Below are positions 1 through 9,254 of a stretch of DNA of 64,000 nucleotides, piece by piece. Numbering within the stretch: position 1 is the first letter of the stretch; the number at the start of each line of letters is the position of its first letter. A program made the translations under genes and the position numbers. This DNA is from Halobiforma lacisalsi AJ5 (GTDB taxonomy: Archaea > Halobacteriota > Halobacteria > Halobacteriales > Natrialbaceae). The stretch is taken from NCBI RefSeq assembly GCF_000226975.2, contig NZ_CP019285.1, positions 3,472,001 to 3,536,000 of the forward strand. Direction: 5' to 3'. The notes under the pieces are model-generated. The model was given only the letters and a program-made list of their open reading frames with translations, ran no database searches and was not told the origin of the DNA.

Positions 1-78
1 AGGAGCGGGTGGGTTCGTCCCGTTACTCCCTTGCTGTGAGCGGTAACCCCGGCCATAACAATCAGTGCTCCCGGTGGG

Positions 79-1743
79 GTGACGAACGAACCCGCCTCTA
101 TGACTCGAACTGGAACTGGAAACGGAACTGGAAACGGTACTGGAGCGCGAACTCGAGCCAGCGATACGGACCGCGCCTTCGTCCTCGGCATCGACGGCGT
201 CCCCTGGAACCTCTTGCGGGACTGGATCGACGCCGGCGAACTCCCCTCGTTCCGTCGCCTCCGAGACGAGGGCGTCGCCGCGCCGCTCGAGAGCACGACG
301 CCGCCGACGACGCCCGCCGCCTGGCCGACGATCGCGACCGGTGCACGGCCGGACAACCACGGCATCTACGGCTTCCAGCGCGTCGAGGGCGACTACACCC
401 AGCAGATGAACACGAGCGCCGACCGGGAGCAACCGGCGCTGTGGGACCTGCTCTCGCCGGCCGTCGTCGGCAACGTCCCGATGACCTATCCCGCAAGCGA
501 AATCGACGGGAAGATGGTCGCGGGGATGATGTCCCCCGCGACCAACGAGCGGTTCGCTCACCCCGACGGCCTCGCCGACGAGATCGACGACGAGATTCCC
601 GACTACCGGATCGGGCTCAACTGGTACGACTACGCCGGCGAGGAAGCCCGGTTCCGTGACGACCTGAACTCCCTGGTCGCGGCGCGTCGTGCCCTCATGG
701 ACCGCCTCATGGACGTCGACGATTGGCGGCTCTTCTTCTTCGTGTTCACCGCGCCCGACCGCCTCCAGCATCTCATCTGGGACGAGAACGTCATCCTCGA
801 GCACTACACACTGCTCGACGACATCCTCGGGGACGTCCTCGAGTACGCCGACGAACACGACGCCAACCTCTTCGTGGCCTCCGACCACGGTTTCGGCCCG
901 ATCTCGACGTTCGTCAACCTGAACGCGGTCCTCGAGCGGGAGGGGTTCCTCTCGCGGAAGGACCGCAGCGCGGCCGGCAGCTCGCTGGCCAGCCTCGGCG
1001 TGACGAAGTCGAACGTCCTCGGCGCCCTGAAACGGGTCGGGATCGACGAAAAACGGTTCATCCAGTCGCTTCCCAAGGGACTGGTCGACGGCGTCGCCGA
1101 GCAGGTACCCGGCGACCACGGGCTGTACGACGTCGACTTCGACGACACGATCGCGTTCGCACACGGTCCGAGCTACGTCTACGTCAACGACACCGAGCGG
1201 TTCGCGGAGGGAACCGTCGCGCCCGCCAACGTGGACTCGGTCAAGCGCGAACTTCGAGACGCCTTCGAGGAGGTCACCGATCCCGAAACCGGCGAGCAGG
1301 TCCTGTCGATTTACGACGGCGACGACGCCTTCCCCGACGACGAGGCCTCGCCGGACCTGATCCTCGTCGGCGAGGACGGCTACGAGGAGAAGACGCGGCT
1401 CGCCGACGACGTCTTCGAATCCGCCGGGAAGAAGGCCGCGAGCCACCGCAGCGAGGGCGTGTTCTTCGCCCGCGGGCCGACGATCGACGGCTCGAGCGAG
1501 GCGGGGGGGCCCCCCGACCTCTCGGTTGCGGACGTGGCTCCGACGCTGCTGCACAGCATCGGCGAGCCGATCCCAGCCGGGGTCGACGGCGACGTGCGGA
1601 CCGAGTTGCTCGAGACCGACACGGATCCGACGGTCCGGAACGTGGGGACGCAGGCGGCCACCGGTGCTGGTGGAGACGGGAGCGAAGACGAGGACTTCGA
1701 CGACGTCGAGGAACGCCTGAAAGGCCTCGGATATATGGGGTGA
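79..1743 (+). CDS. Alkaline-phosphatase-superfamily phosphodiesterase
   Basis: The protein (about 554 aa) has the alkaline phosphatase / type I phosphodiesterase-nucleotide pyrophosphatase fold. A first metal-site strand with LGIDGVPW lies near residue 37, the TTPAAWPT stretch with the nucleophile Thr follows, then GARPDNHGIYG, ASDHGFGP near residue 267 and a late SHRSEGVFFARG metal site near residue 455. These enzymes hydrolyse phosphodiesters or transfer phospho-groups on nucleotides or lipids; the exact substrate is not visible. The start is uncertain: a GTG at 79 or the ATG at 100. The first 25 residues are a Gly/Thr/Asn repeat from purine-rich DNA. The C-terminus EERLKGLGYMG is typical of the haloarchaeal versions. 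It stands alone upstream of secreted proteins and a glycan gene group, so a role in envelope glycan or lipid processing is an inference. Confidence 0.85.
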   Translation: MTNEPASMTRTGTGNGTGNGTGARTRASDTDRAFVLGIDGVPWNLLRDWIDAGELPSFRRLRDEGVAAPLESTTPPTTPAAWPTIATGARPDNHGIYGFQRVEGDYTQQMNTSADREQPALWDLLSPAVVGNVPMTYPASEIDGKMVAGMMSPATNERFAHPDGLADEIDDEIPDYRIGLNWYDYAGEEARFRDDLNSLVAARRALMDRLMDVDDWRLFFFVFTAPDRLQHLIWDENVILEHYTLLDDILGDVLEYADEHDANLFVASDHGFGPISTFVNLNAVLEREGFLSRKDRSAAGSSLASLGVTKSNVLGALKRVGIDEKRFIQSLPKGLVDGVAEQVPGDHGLYDVDFDDTIAFAHGPSYVYVNDTERFAEGTVAPANVDSVKRELRDAFEEVTDPETGEQVLSIYDGDDAFPDDEASPDLILVGEDGYEEKTRLADDVFESAGKKAASHRSEGVFFARGPTIDGSSEAGGPPDLSVADVAPTLLHSIGEPIPAGVDGDVRTELLETDTDPTVRNVGTQAATGAGGDGSEDEDFDDVEERLKGLGYMG

Positions 1744-1904
1744 GTCCGTCCGAGCGGCGCCAGCTACTCGAGCGAGCGTCCGGCAGTCGTTGGAGATCGC
1801 TGTTGGGTTTGTACGGTGACCCGGTCGGGAAACCGGTCGCGACAGTACCGGAATTTGAAACGCGGCACAAGCTTCCTATGCCATAGTGATGTACCGCTGG
1901 CATA

Positions 1905-3830
1905 ATGGTCAACCGGGAGTTTTCGAGACGAAGGTGGCTGAAATTAGCCGCGGTCGGTGGCGGTGTCGCGACGCTTGCGGGCTGTAGCGATTCCGACCCG
2001 AGTGAAGCGCCGGCAGATAGGCCTCAGTCCGACGCTGACGGGGCAGCCTCGATCCCCGCACTCCGCCTGGAGACCGCCGGGTTCGCCTCTGCTCGGCAGT
2101 TCGAGAACGGCAACTACGAGCGTATACACGCCTCTCGAAAGCGACGGGCCATCGAGACGCTGCTCGCCGATCCGGAGGTCAACGACCTCGTTACCGACTG
2201 GATCGGCAGCTTCGAGGCCTACGAGGTTCTCACGAATCACCTGGAAACGATCAGTATTCAGGGGCCGACCTCGCTGCGTATCGACGAACAGGGGTTCCCC
2301 GACGGCGACGAGGCCGAATTCGAGGTGACGGCGGAGAATCGCCGAACCGTCTACGGACTCGTCGATCGCTATCGCGACGAGCTCGTCGCCCTCGAGATCA
2401 CCGAGCCCCAGGACGTGACGTGGACGGTAACGCAGAATCCCGCCCAGATGGAGATCGGGCAGCTGATTCATCGAACCGAGACGGTCCAGGACGCCTTCGG
2501 GGATATGACCGACCGGGAGTGGTATCCGTCCTGGAAGGGTGCAGCGGGCGGGTACGCTGGAATCGGCCAGGCGGATCTCCGCCACGGGGAGGGGTCGACT
2601 GCAGTCATGCACGTGAAAGACGACGGTGATCTCCGGGTTATCAGCGCGCTCATCGACGGTTCGGAGCCGGGAAATCCCGACCTCGTCGACGTTGCCGTCG
2701 TCGATCACGCGGTAGAGTATCCCCTCTACCGGCTGGCCGAGACGATCGAGCCGCGCTCGGAATCGATGCTGGCGGCCCTTCCCGACGTCCCGACGGAACA
2801 ACGACCCTACTATACGGCCAACGATGGCTACCACCGGATCGAACCGCCGGCGGAGTCCTTCGAGCAGGACGGGTGGACCATCGAGTGGGAGCAATCCGCA
2901 GTTCACGGCGCGACCGTTTCCGCTGCTTACAACGATAGCCCCGTTTTCGAGGCGATGGACTCCCCGATTACCTACACGGGCTACTACCTGCCGCCACGGG
3001 AGGGCCGGAACACTCGCGAGTGGTACTTCCCGGACGACGATACCGTCTTCAGCGGCGACCTCCTCTTCTGGGACGTCCACAGCTCGGTCACCGGCGGCCC
3101 GGGACTCCTCGGCAAACTCGACTTCCCGGCCCGCGAGGGCGTCCCGAACGGGTTCCAGTTGAAGAGCCACTATCACTCAAGCGCGATCGGACGGGAGAGC
3201 ATCGACTTTCACTCCGGCGTCCGGTTTGGCCCCTACAATTACGACATCGCCTACGAATTCTACGAGGACGGCGTACTGACGCCGGTCTTCCGTCGGGCCG
3301 GCCCAGGATTTATGACTCATTTCATGCAGAAGCTCGAGGAAAACGCCGATAGCTACGGCGAGAACGGCACCTACGAGGAGCCGGTCGTTCCCCACTACAT
3401 CTCCACCCAGGCCATCGACATCACTCCCGGGACGGAAGACGGCACGGCGGTGGAACTGTTCGACGGCGACGAGTGGACGACGCCCGAATCGGAGTTTTAC
3501 CTCGAGGGCGAACCGGGGACGATCGCCAGATTCAGCAACCCCGACGGGACGGAAACCGTCGACGTTCCGCTCGACGAAACGCTGGAACTCGTCGTCGTTC
3601 GTCGGGATAGTGACGAGATTGGACCGGGCGAGTATCCGGCCCATCGCCTGTACGACGAGGACGCGGTCTCCGAACTGTATCATCCGGCACAGTACGTCGA
3701 CGAACAGCCGATCCAGGGGGAGCGGCTCATCGTCTGGCTACTTATGCTCGGGTCGACGAACCAGCTGCCGTACCCGGCAGGAGTGACCAACTTCGTCACG
3801 ACTGCGCGGCTAACGCTGTCCGGGTACTGA
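1905..3830 (+). CDS. Tat-exported lipoprotein, copper-amine-oxidase-like
   Basis: The 641-aa protein starts with a twin-arginine signal (FSRRRWLK) and a lipobox ending at Cys27, so it should be exported folded and lipid-anchored outside the membrane. The region near residue 441 (FGPYNYDIAYEFYEDG) matches the topaquinone segment of copper amine oxidases, where the Tyr of N-Y-D becomes the cofactor (here Tyr446). About 50 residues later VVPHYISTQAIDI resembles the His-x-His copper site but keeps only one His. The C-terminal LIVWLLMLGSTNQLPYPAG resembles the last copper-His segment with the His missing. I read it as a divergent CAO-fold protein, possibly not a classical quinoenzyme. It lies 10 bp before a Dyp-like gene on the same strand, so they are probably co-transcribed. 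Alternative: an unrelated secreted protein with a chance match. Confidence 0.5.
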   Translation: MVNREFSRRRWLKLAAVGGGVATLAGCSDSDPSEAPADRPQSDADGAASIPALRLETAGFASARQFENGNYERIHASRKRRAIETLLADPEVNDLVTDWIGSFEAYEVLTNHLETISIQGPTSLRIDEQGFPDGDEAEFEVTAENRRTVYGLVDRYRDELVALEITEPQDVTWTVTQNPAQMEIGQLIHRTETVQDAFGDMTDREWYPSWKGAAGGYAGIGQADLRHGEGSTAVMHVKDDGDLRVISALIDGSEPGNPDLVDVAVVDHAVEYPLYRLAETIEPRSESMLAALPDVPTEQRPYYTANDGYHRIEPPAESFEQDGWTIEWEQSAVHGATVSAAYNDSPVFEAMDSPITYTGYYLPPREGRNTREWYFPDDDTVFSGDLLFWDVHSSVTGGPGLLGKLDFPAREGVPNGFQLKSHYHSSAIGRESIDFHSGVRFGPYNYDIAYEFYEDGVLTPVFRRAGPGFMTHFMQKLEENADSYGENGTYEEPVVPHYISTQAIDITPGTEDGTAVELFDGDEWTTPESEFYLEGEPGTIARFSNPDGTETVDVPLDETLELVVVRRDSDEIGPGEYPAHRLYDEDAVSELYHPAQYVDEQPIQGERLIVWLLMLGSTNQLPYPAGVTNFVTTARLTLSGY

Positions 3831-3840
3831 TCGCACACCG

Positions 3841-5151
3841 ATGTCCCCACCAACGGACGATCGGACGGAGACGAGTGAAACCCGGGTGCGTTCCCGCCGG
3901 GCGTTTCTGCGCTCGGCGGTCGCTACCGGCGGAACCGTCGCTCTCGCGGCGTGTCTCGAGAACGGCGCCGCACTCGAGGTCCCCGACGGCGTCGCCGAGC
4001 CGCTCTCGCTTCCCGAGCGACAGCACGCGTGGAACGACGTGCTGGAGACGGATCGAGACGGGAACGTCGAGCCGCCGTCCCATCACGTGTTCCTCAACCT
4101 CTCGCTGTCCAGCGACCCGGATTCCGCCACCCGGGAAACCGTCACTGCCGCGTTACAGGGGGTCGAACGGGCCATCGAGTGGAGCAGTTCCGGACTCCTC
4201 TTTACGCTCGGGTACACGCCGGCGTATTTCGACCGGTTCGACGCGACCCTCGACGAGGCCGTCGATCTCCCGACGCCGGACCCGATCGTCACGCTCTCCG
4301 CCGAGAGCGACGTGACGGTGGACACGACCGATGCGCTGTTACACCTCGGGAGCGACGAGCCTGCCGTGGTACTCGCGGTCGAGGAGGCGCTGTTCGGGGA
4401 CCGAACGGAACTCAACGGACACTCGCTGTCGACGTCTCTCGAGAGCGTTTTCGAGCGGACTGACCGCCGAACGGGGTTCGTCGGACGGGGCCTTCCGGCC
4501 GAACGACAGCGCGGCCTCGAGGGGATCCCTGACAGCGAACCGGTTCCCGAGGAAGCCCCGTTCTTCATGGGATTCCGCTCCGGCTTTCGCGAGAGTCAGG
4601 CCACCGAAGACCGGGTAACGATCCAGGAGGGGCCGTTCGCCGACGGATCGATCCAGCATTTCGAGACGCTCGAGCTCGAACTCGGCGCGTGGTTCGAGGA
4701 GAGCGACCACGAGCAACGCGTGGCGCAACTGTTCAGCCCCAAGCACGCCGAGCGAAACGCAGTCGGCGAGTACGGTGAGCGACTCGGGAGTTCGACCGGC
4801 ATCGACACTGTCGTCGACGACGTTCACGAGCACGCTCGCGAGCGCAACACCGTCGGCCACGCCCAAAAGCTCGCCCGGGAACGCGAAAACGGGCAGCCGG
4901 TGTTGCTACGACGGGACGTGAATACGACTGACGGAAATCGTTGCGGTGTCCACTTCGTCTCCCTCCAGCGGACCATGTCCGAGTTCAGGCGCGTACGGGA
5001 AGCGATGGTCGGCGAGGAATTCCGACAGCACGGGCTCGGTCCACGCCAAAGCAACGGCATTCTCCGGTACCTCCGGCTCCGGCACTGGGGGAGTTATCTC
5101 GTCCCGCCGCGGACACATCGGGCGCTACCGAGACCAGATCCCGAACGGTAA
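3841..5151 (+). CDS. Tat-exported Dyp-type-peroxidase-like protein
   Basis: This 436-aa protein has a Tat signal (SRRAFLRSAV) with a Cys38 lipobox. GSIQHFETLELELGAW (from about residue 269) and GHAQKLARERENGQPVLLRR followed by GVHFVSLQRTMSEF (about 339-385) match the order of conserved segments in Dyp-type haem peroxidases, and His340 sits where the proximal haem ligand is expected. The GxxDG signature is changed to GFRSG (244-248), losing the catalytic Asp. It may therefore bind haem with altered activity. The ATG is 10 bp after the stop of the CAO-like gene, so the two form an operon of exported, apparently redox-related lipoproteins. The C-terminal 30 residues are basic and Pro-rich, which could mean a shifted end. 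Function is inferred only. Confidence 0.6.
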   Translation: MSPPTDDRTETSETRVRSRRAFLRSAVATGGTVALAACLENGAALEVPDGVAEPLSLPERQHAWNDVLETDRDGNVEPPSHHVFLNLSLSSDPDSATRETVTAALQGVERAIEWSSSGLLFTLGYTPAYFDRFDATLDEAVDLPTPDPIVTLSAESDVTVDTTDALLHLGSDEPAVVLAVEEALFGDRTELNGHSLSTSLESVFERTDRRTGFVGRGLPAERQRGLEGIPDSEPVPEEAPFFMGFRSGFRESQATEDRVTIQEGPFADGSIQHFETLELELGAWFEESDHEQRVAQLFSPKHAERNAVGEYGERLGSSTGIDTVVDDVHEHARERNTVGHAQKLARERENGQPVLLRRDVNTTDGNRCGVHFVSLQRTMSEFRRVREAMVGEEFRQHGLGPRQSNGILRYLRLRHWGSYLVPPRTHRALPRPDPER

Positions 5152-5188
5152 GCGGGACGCCAGTTCCGACACTCGGCGGTCAAACGGC

Positions 5189-6208
5189 TCATTTCAGCGA
5201 GCCACTCACCCGCTGGTAGGCCGACTTCGCCAGTTGCATCTCGAGGCCCGACGATTCAACCACGTAGTAGGGCCGTAACTCACCGTTGAACTTCCCTTTG
5301 TACTCACAGAGCCGTTCCGTGTTCGCGCCGACGAGGTCGTACCCCTCGATCGACTCGAGGTCCGGATCGGTAACGACGTCCTCGAGGATCCGCCGGTGCA
5401 GGAGGTTGTTGACGCTGACGTGCTCGTAGGATGCGGTCACTCCGCCCTGCCAGTAGTAGGCCAGGTCGTTGGAAAACAGCGTGAGGATGCCGCTCTTGTA
5501 CTCCCCGTCGGGCGTCCGGGCGACGTAGGTTCGCCACCTGTCGTCGTCGAGGGTCACGAGCAAGTCACGGAGGAACTGCGGGGTCATCGGCGCTTCGTCG
5601 TCGTACTCCGCGTACTGGTCGACGACGTCGTCGTAGATCCGCAGGGCGGCGTCGATTCCCTCCGTCTCGATCGTCAGATCGACGTCGTCGTAGCGGCGCA
5701 TCTCGTTTCGCAGACTCTTGCTGAAGCCGGCCATCGCGTCCTCGAGGTTGCTACAGCCCTCGAGGTCGACGACGTAGGTGAACTGCGGTTCGACCGAAAG
5801 ATCGTTCCAGCCGTACGGTCGCGGGTCGTCGTAGCCGACGGAACAGGTCATCCGGAACAGCGTCGATCGCCGGTCGGCCTCGACGTCCTCGAGGACGCCC
5901 GCCGCCAGTTCGGCGTTGATCCGCTCCCACTTGCGTCGCTTCGGGCTGTTGGGGTCGATGATCGGACCGAGCCGGGGGACACCCATCGAAACCGGCGGCG
6001 AGAAGACGGTTCGACCGACGGCGTTTTCGTCGACGAAGACGGGGAGGAGGCCGACGGCTTGCTGACCCTTGAACGCGCCGTAGAGCCGCAGTTCGGCGTC
6101 GGTGTGGGCGTCGAGCACGGCCAGCGCGTCCGGATCGTGGAAGACTTCGAACCCCGACCTGGGAAGCGCGTCGCCCCACCGCTCGAGGTCCAGTCGTTCG
6201 ATGTCCAT
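5189..6208 (-). CDS. FemAB/GNAT-type acyltransferase
   Basis: The 339-aa protein has the FemAB-like double GNAT architecture (BioF2-like acetyltransferase). The N-terminal GNAT half includes LRLYGAFKGQQAVGLLPVF, and the C-terminal half contains the basic SLRNEMRR segment, then YVARTPDGEYKSGILTLFSNDLAYYWQGG and a final YDLVGANTERLCEYKGKFNGEL, which is the typical FemAB/CelD ending. Family members acylate amino-sugars or peptide moieties of surface polymers. Neighbouring genes on the same strand encode a GT4 glycosyltransferase and a toroid protein, so modification of a surface glycan in the cytoplasm is likely. The start ATG at 6208 gives the standard family length. A 154-bp gap with purine-rich repeats separates it from the upstream GT4 gene. 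Confidence 0.8.
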   Translation of the reverse strand: MDIERLDLERWGDALPRSGFEVFHDPDALAVLDAHTDAELRLYGAFKGQQAVGLLPVFVDENAVGRTVFSPPVSMGVPRLGPIIDPNSPKRRKWERINAELAAGVLEDVEADRRSTLFRMTCSVGYDDPRPYGWNDLSVEPQFTYVVDLEGCSNLEDAMAGFSKSLRNEMRRYDDVDLTIETEGIDAALRIYDDVVDQYAEYDDEAPMTPQFLRDLLVTLDDDRWRTYVARTPDGEYKSGILTLFSNDLAYYWQGGVTASYEHVSVNNLLHRRILEDVVTDPDLESIEGYDLVGANTERLCEYKGKFNGELRPYYVVESSGLEMQLAKSAYQRVSGSLK

Positions 6209-6362
6209 GTAGGTCGTCGTACTGGGAGTGTTCGTTTTGTTATCGCGTCGCTACCGGCGATAACCCGCCGCCTTCCACCTCGTCGGTCGAAAGTAAGTGG
6301 GGGAGATCCAGTTACGCCTCGGTCGCTCGAGATCGAGATCGAGACCGAGACCGGGACTGAGG

Positions 6363-7658
6363 TCAGGAACGGGAACGGGGACGGGGACAGGGACGGGACC
6401 GGACGAGCGTCGCCAGGATCCGCCGCCAGTCGTCGCCAGCCTGCTCGTACGAGAACGAGGATCGTACCGCGGTCGCGTTCGTCCCCGGATCGGCCCACCC
6501 GTCGCGTTCGTCGGAATCGGCCAGACAGCGATCCATCGCCGCCGCAAAACTCCGGGGGTCCCGATCCGGAACGACGATACCGTTCTCGCCGTCCGTGACG
6601 ACGTCGGGGACCGAACCGACCGACGGCACCACCGGCGGCAGTCCCGACGCCATCGCCTCGAGCATCACGAGCGGCAGGGCGTCGCGACGGGAGGTGAGGA
6701 CGAAAGTCGCGGACCGCCGGTAGTAGGGACGGGGGTCGTCGACCCAGCCGGGAAGATCGACCCGGTCGCCCAATCCGTGGGCTTCGAGGGTCGCGGCGAC
6801 GGCGTCCCGGAGCGGGCCGTCGCCGACCATGACGGCCCGGAACTCGCCCGTCGAGTCCCGCTTCTCGAGCGCGACGAGGGACTCGACGAACCGCATGGGG
6901 GCTTTCTCCTCGCTGAAGCGGCCGACCCAGATGAACTCGTAGTCGTAGTCGTAGTCATGGTCGTCCTCGGCGTCGCCAGTCCCACGATCGGCCGGCCGAT
7001 ACCGCTCGACGTCGATCGCGTTCGCCAGGATCTCGATCCGCTCGCGGGGGACGCCACAGTCCTCGAGGTCCGCGGCGTGGGAGGGCCCCGGCACGGAGAC
7101 GGCGTCGAAGCGTCTGAACGCCCACCGCGGCAGCGGGCCGTACCACTGCCGAGCGTGGTGGTCCAGGTCGATCCCGATGATCCCCAACGAGGCCGGATAG
7201 CCGTAGACCGCCTTCAGGGCGAGCGCGTAGAGCCCGTAGGGGAACAGCGAGATCGAGGCGACCGCGTCGTACTCGGTTCGGTACCCCTCGAGCAGCGCCA
7301 CGAAAAACAGGAGGACGAGCCGCAGCGGCCGCGGGCCGACGTCGGGCACCTCGCGGTATTTCGCAGACTCTACATCGTGACGCGGATTCAGGCAGACGAG
7401 CGTCGTCTCCCCGGCGACGTCGGAAAGCGGGCCGTAGTGGCGCTCGTTCTTGTGACCGAGTCCGGAGACGACGAGGACCCGCGCCTCCTCGGGTGCCGGA
7501 TCGGCGTCGTCGACGGAACCCGCGAGATCCGAGCCGAACGGGTCCGGCGGGGTCCGGCCGGGGCGGTCGTCGCTCGAGGCGTCGTTCGCTTCCGTGTCCG
7601 GCCTCGAGCCCGCGTCCGGGAGTGTGTCGGCCGGACCTTCCGTGGCGGGGCGGCTCAT
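6363..7658 (-). CDS. GT4-family glycosyltransferase
   Basis: Starting at the ATG at 7658 the protein is 431 aa. The start overlaps the stop of the upstream gene by ATGA, which favours it over a longer Arg-rich extension to 7808. GT-B fold signs are a C-terminal Rossmann strand FIWVGRFSEEKAP, VMVGDGPLRDAV and the EX7E donor-binding motif DALPLVMLEAMASGLPPVV, followed by VPDVVTDGENGIVV. It should transfer a sugar from a nucleotide donor to a lipid-linked or cell-surface acceptor. A DYDYDYE run precedes the C-terminal domain, and the last residues (Pro/Arg/Ser/Cys repeat) come from purine-rich repeat DNA. It is translationally coupled to the toroid protein gene. The exact sugar is not predictable. 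Confidence 0.85.
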   Translation of the reverse strand: MSRPATEGPADTLPDAGSRPDTEANDASSDDRPGRTPPDPFGSDLAGSVDDADPAPEEARVLVVSGLGHKNERHYGPLSDVAGETTLVCLNPRHDVESAKYREVPDVGPRPLRLVLLFFVALLEGYRTEYDAVASISLFPYGLYALALKAVYGYPASLGIIGIDLDHHARQWYGPLPRWAFRRFDAVSVPGPSHAADLEDCGVPRERIEILANAIDVERYRPADRGTGDAEDDHDYDYDYEFIWVGRFSEEKAPMRFVESLVALEKRDSTGEFRAVMVGDGPLRDAVAATLEAHGLGDRVDLPGWVDDPRPYYRRSATFVLTSRRDALPLVMLEAMASGLPPVVPSVGSVPDVVTDGENGIVVPDRDPRSFAAAMDRCLADSDERDGWADPGTNATAVRSSFSYEQAGDDWRRILATLVRSRPCPRPRSRS

Positions 7659-9076
7659 GTCTCGGGCGTCGGTGCGGCCTCCCGTCGGTCGATCTCTCGG
7701 TCGCCTCCGGCTGGTTCGGCATCGAGAGGACGTTCCGGGTCTCGGTCCCGCCGGGCACAGGCCAGCAGGAACTCCGACGTCGCGTACGACATCCAGCCCT
7801 GACACCACCGCATCAGCGTGACCCGCTTCGTGTGGTGGCGGTACTTGCGGTAGTAGAACCGGCCCTGCTCGCCCTCGACCTGGAGGTTAGCGAGGGTCCA
7901 CCGGAGGATACGCTCGGCGAGTTCGAGCTCGCCCTCCCGGGCGAAGACGAGCATCCCCTGAGTGCTCGCGTGAATGTCTCGCGGATAGTCGTTTTCCTCG
8001 TCGAAATTCGGCGCGCCGTCGAGTGCGAACAGTTCGTCGCGGTAGAACTCGAGTGCGTCCTCGAGGGTCTCCTCGTACCGGTCGTCGCCGACGATGTCGC
8101 GGTACCGCTGGAACGACTCGACGACGAACCCGTTGTGATGGTTGTCCATCGAGAGGTGGGAGGCGTCGGCCGGGAGCCGGTAGGGCCAGCCGCCGCGGTC
8201 GGTCTGGCAGGCCGCGACGTGGTCGAGGATCTTCGTCGCCCGCTCGCGGAGGTCGTCGTCGCCGAAGTAGTCGTAGAGATCGACGAGCATGGATGCCCCG
8301 AGCGCCGCGGCGTTGATCGTGTAGGAGTCGTCGGGGTGGTTCATGTGGTAGTCGATCTTCGCCCCGTCATCGACCTCGCGGTAGTTCAGGTCCTCGACGA
8401 GAAAGTCAACCGCCGTCCGTGCGAGCTCCGCGTGAGAGGCGTACTTTTCGCGGGTCTCGGGGTCGAGATCGACGTCCTCGCGCCCGGCGAACCGCGCGAC
8501 CTCGAGCAGCGCCCGGACCGCGTAGGCCGTCGACACGATGTCGGGATCGCTCGGGACCCCCTTCGTGTGGAGGTGCTGGATCGGATGACGGTGGCCCCCA
8601 CAGAAGCCACTGTAGTCGGTGATGCGTTCCTCGATCAGCCAGTCCGCGAGCCGATCGGCCTCGAGCAGCGGGTCGAACGCGGCAAGCGAGGGATCCGTCT
8701 CGGTGCCGTCACCGACCAGGTCGTAGTAGTTCAGGTTCGCCATCGTAAACAGCGCGGCCCCCTTGTAGTTGCGCCGTTCCTCGACGCGGAAGATCGGTCT
8801 GACGTCGACCGGGGAGCGTTTGACCGTCTCCTGGACGGCCAGGTTGAGCCACCTGTTGTCGATCGGCAGCGCCTGCAACAGCCGGCTACTGAGCCCGTCA
8901 CCGTAGTCCGGGCCGACGTAATCCCGGCGACGAGCGTACGCGAGCGTCGAATCGAGTACGGAAAGATATCGCTCGCGTCGGTCTCCGCCCACGTCGACGT
9001 CGCCCTCGTCCTCGAGTCGGTACATACCCGCCGGTCGCGTCTCGCCGTCCGTGTCGCTACTACCCTGAGACTGCAT
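7655..9076 (-). CDS. Alpha/alpha-toroid protein of glycan cluster
   Basis: The 473-aa protein is mostly helical with repeated hairpins typical of six-hairpin alpha/alpha-toroids (N-acylglucosamine 2-epimerase, terpenoid-cyclase and glycoside-hydrolase-like folds). Conserved-looking stretches include YSGFCGGHRHPIQHL, SYTINAAALGASMLVDLYDYF, CQTDRGGWPYR, DNHHNGFVVESFQRY and the aromatic/basic RFYYRKYRHHTKRVTLMRWCQGWM. Related haloarchaeal proteins are sometimes labelled antibiotic ABC transporter permease, but no transmembrane segments are visible, so that name is not supported. It is the first gene of an ATGA-coupled pair with the GT4 enzyme, pointing to polysaccharide synthesis or trimming. 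Catalytic residues cannot be assigned. Confidence 0.7.
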   Translation of the reverse strand: MQSQGSSDTDGETRPAGMYRLEDEGDVDVGGDRRERYLSVLDSTLAYARRRDYVGPDYGDGLSSRLLQALPIDNRWLNLAVQETVKRSPVDVRPIFRVEERRNYKGAALFTMANLNYYDLVGDGTETDPSLAAFDPLLEADRLADWLIEERITDYSGFCGGHRHPIQHLHTKGVPSDPDIVSTAYAVRALLEVARFAGREDVDLDPETREKYASHAELARTAVDFLVEDLNYREVDDGAKIDYHMNHPDDSYTINAAALGASMLVDLYDYFGDDDLRERATKILDHVAACQTDRGGWPYRLPADASHLSMDNHHNGFVVESFQRYRDIVGDDRYEETLEDALEFYRDELFALDGAPNFDEENDYPRDIHASTQGMLVFAREGELELAERILRWTLANLQVEGEQGRFYYRKYRHHTKRVTLMRWCQGWMSYATSEFLLACARRDRDPERPLDAEPAGGDREIDRREAAPTPET

Positions 9077-9254
9077 CTACGGACACCTGGCAACGTATTC
9101 CTATTATTATACGCTCGCTACCGCCGGTCCGCCCTCGCGCCGCGACGGTCAGGAGGGGACTGTCCCGCCGTCTGGTGGTCGTTACGGTCGGTACGAGCCC
9201 GATAACAAACCCCCTCGGCCGCTCACCGTTCGGTCAGGAGACGATACCGTCAGC

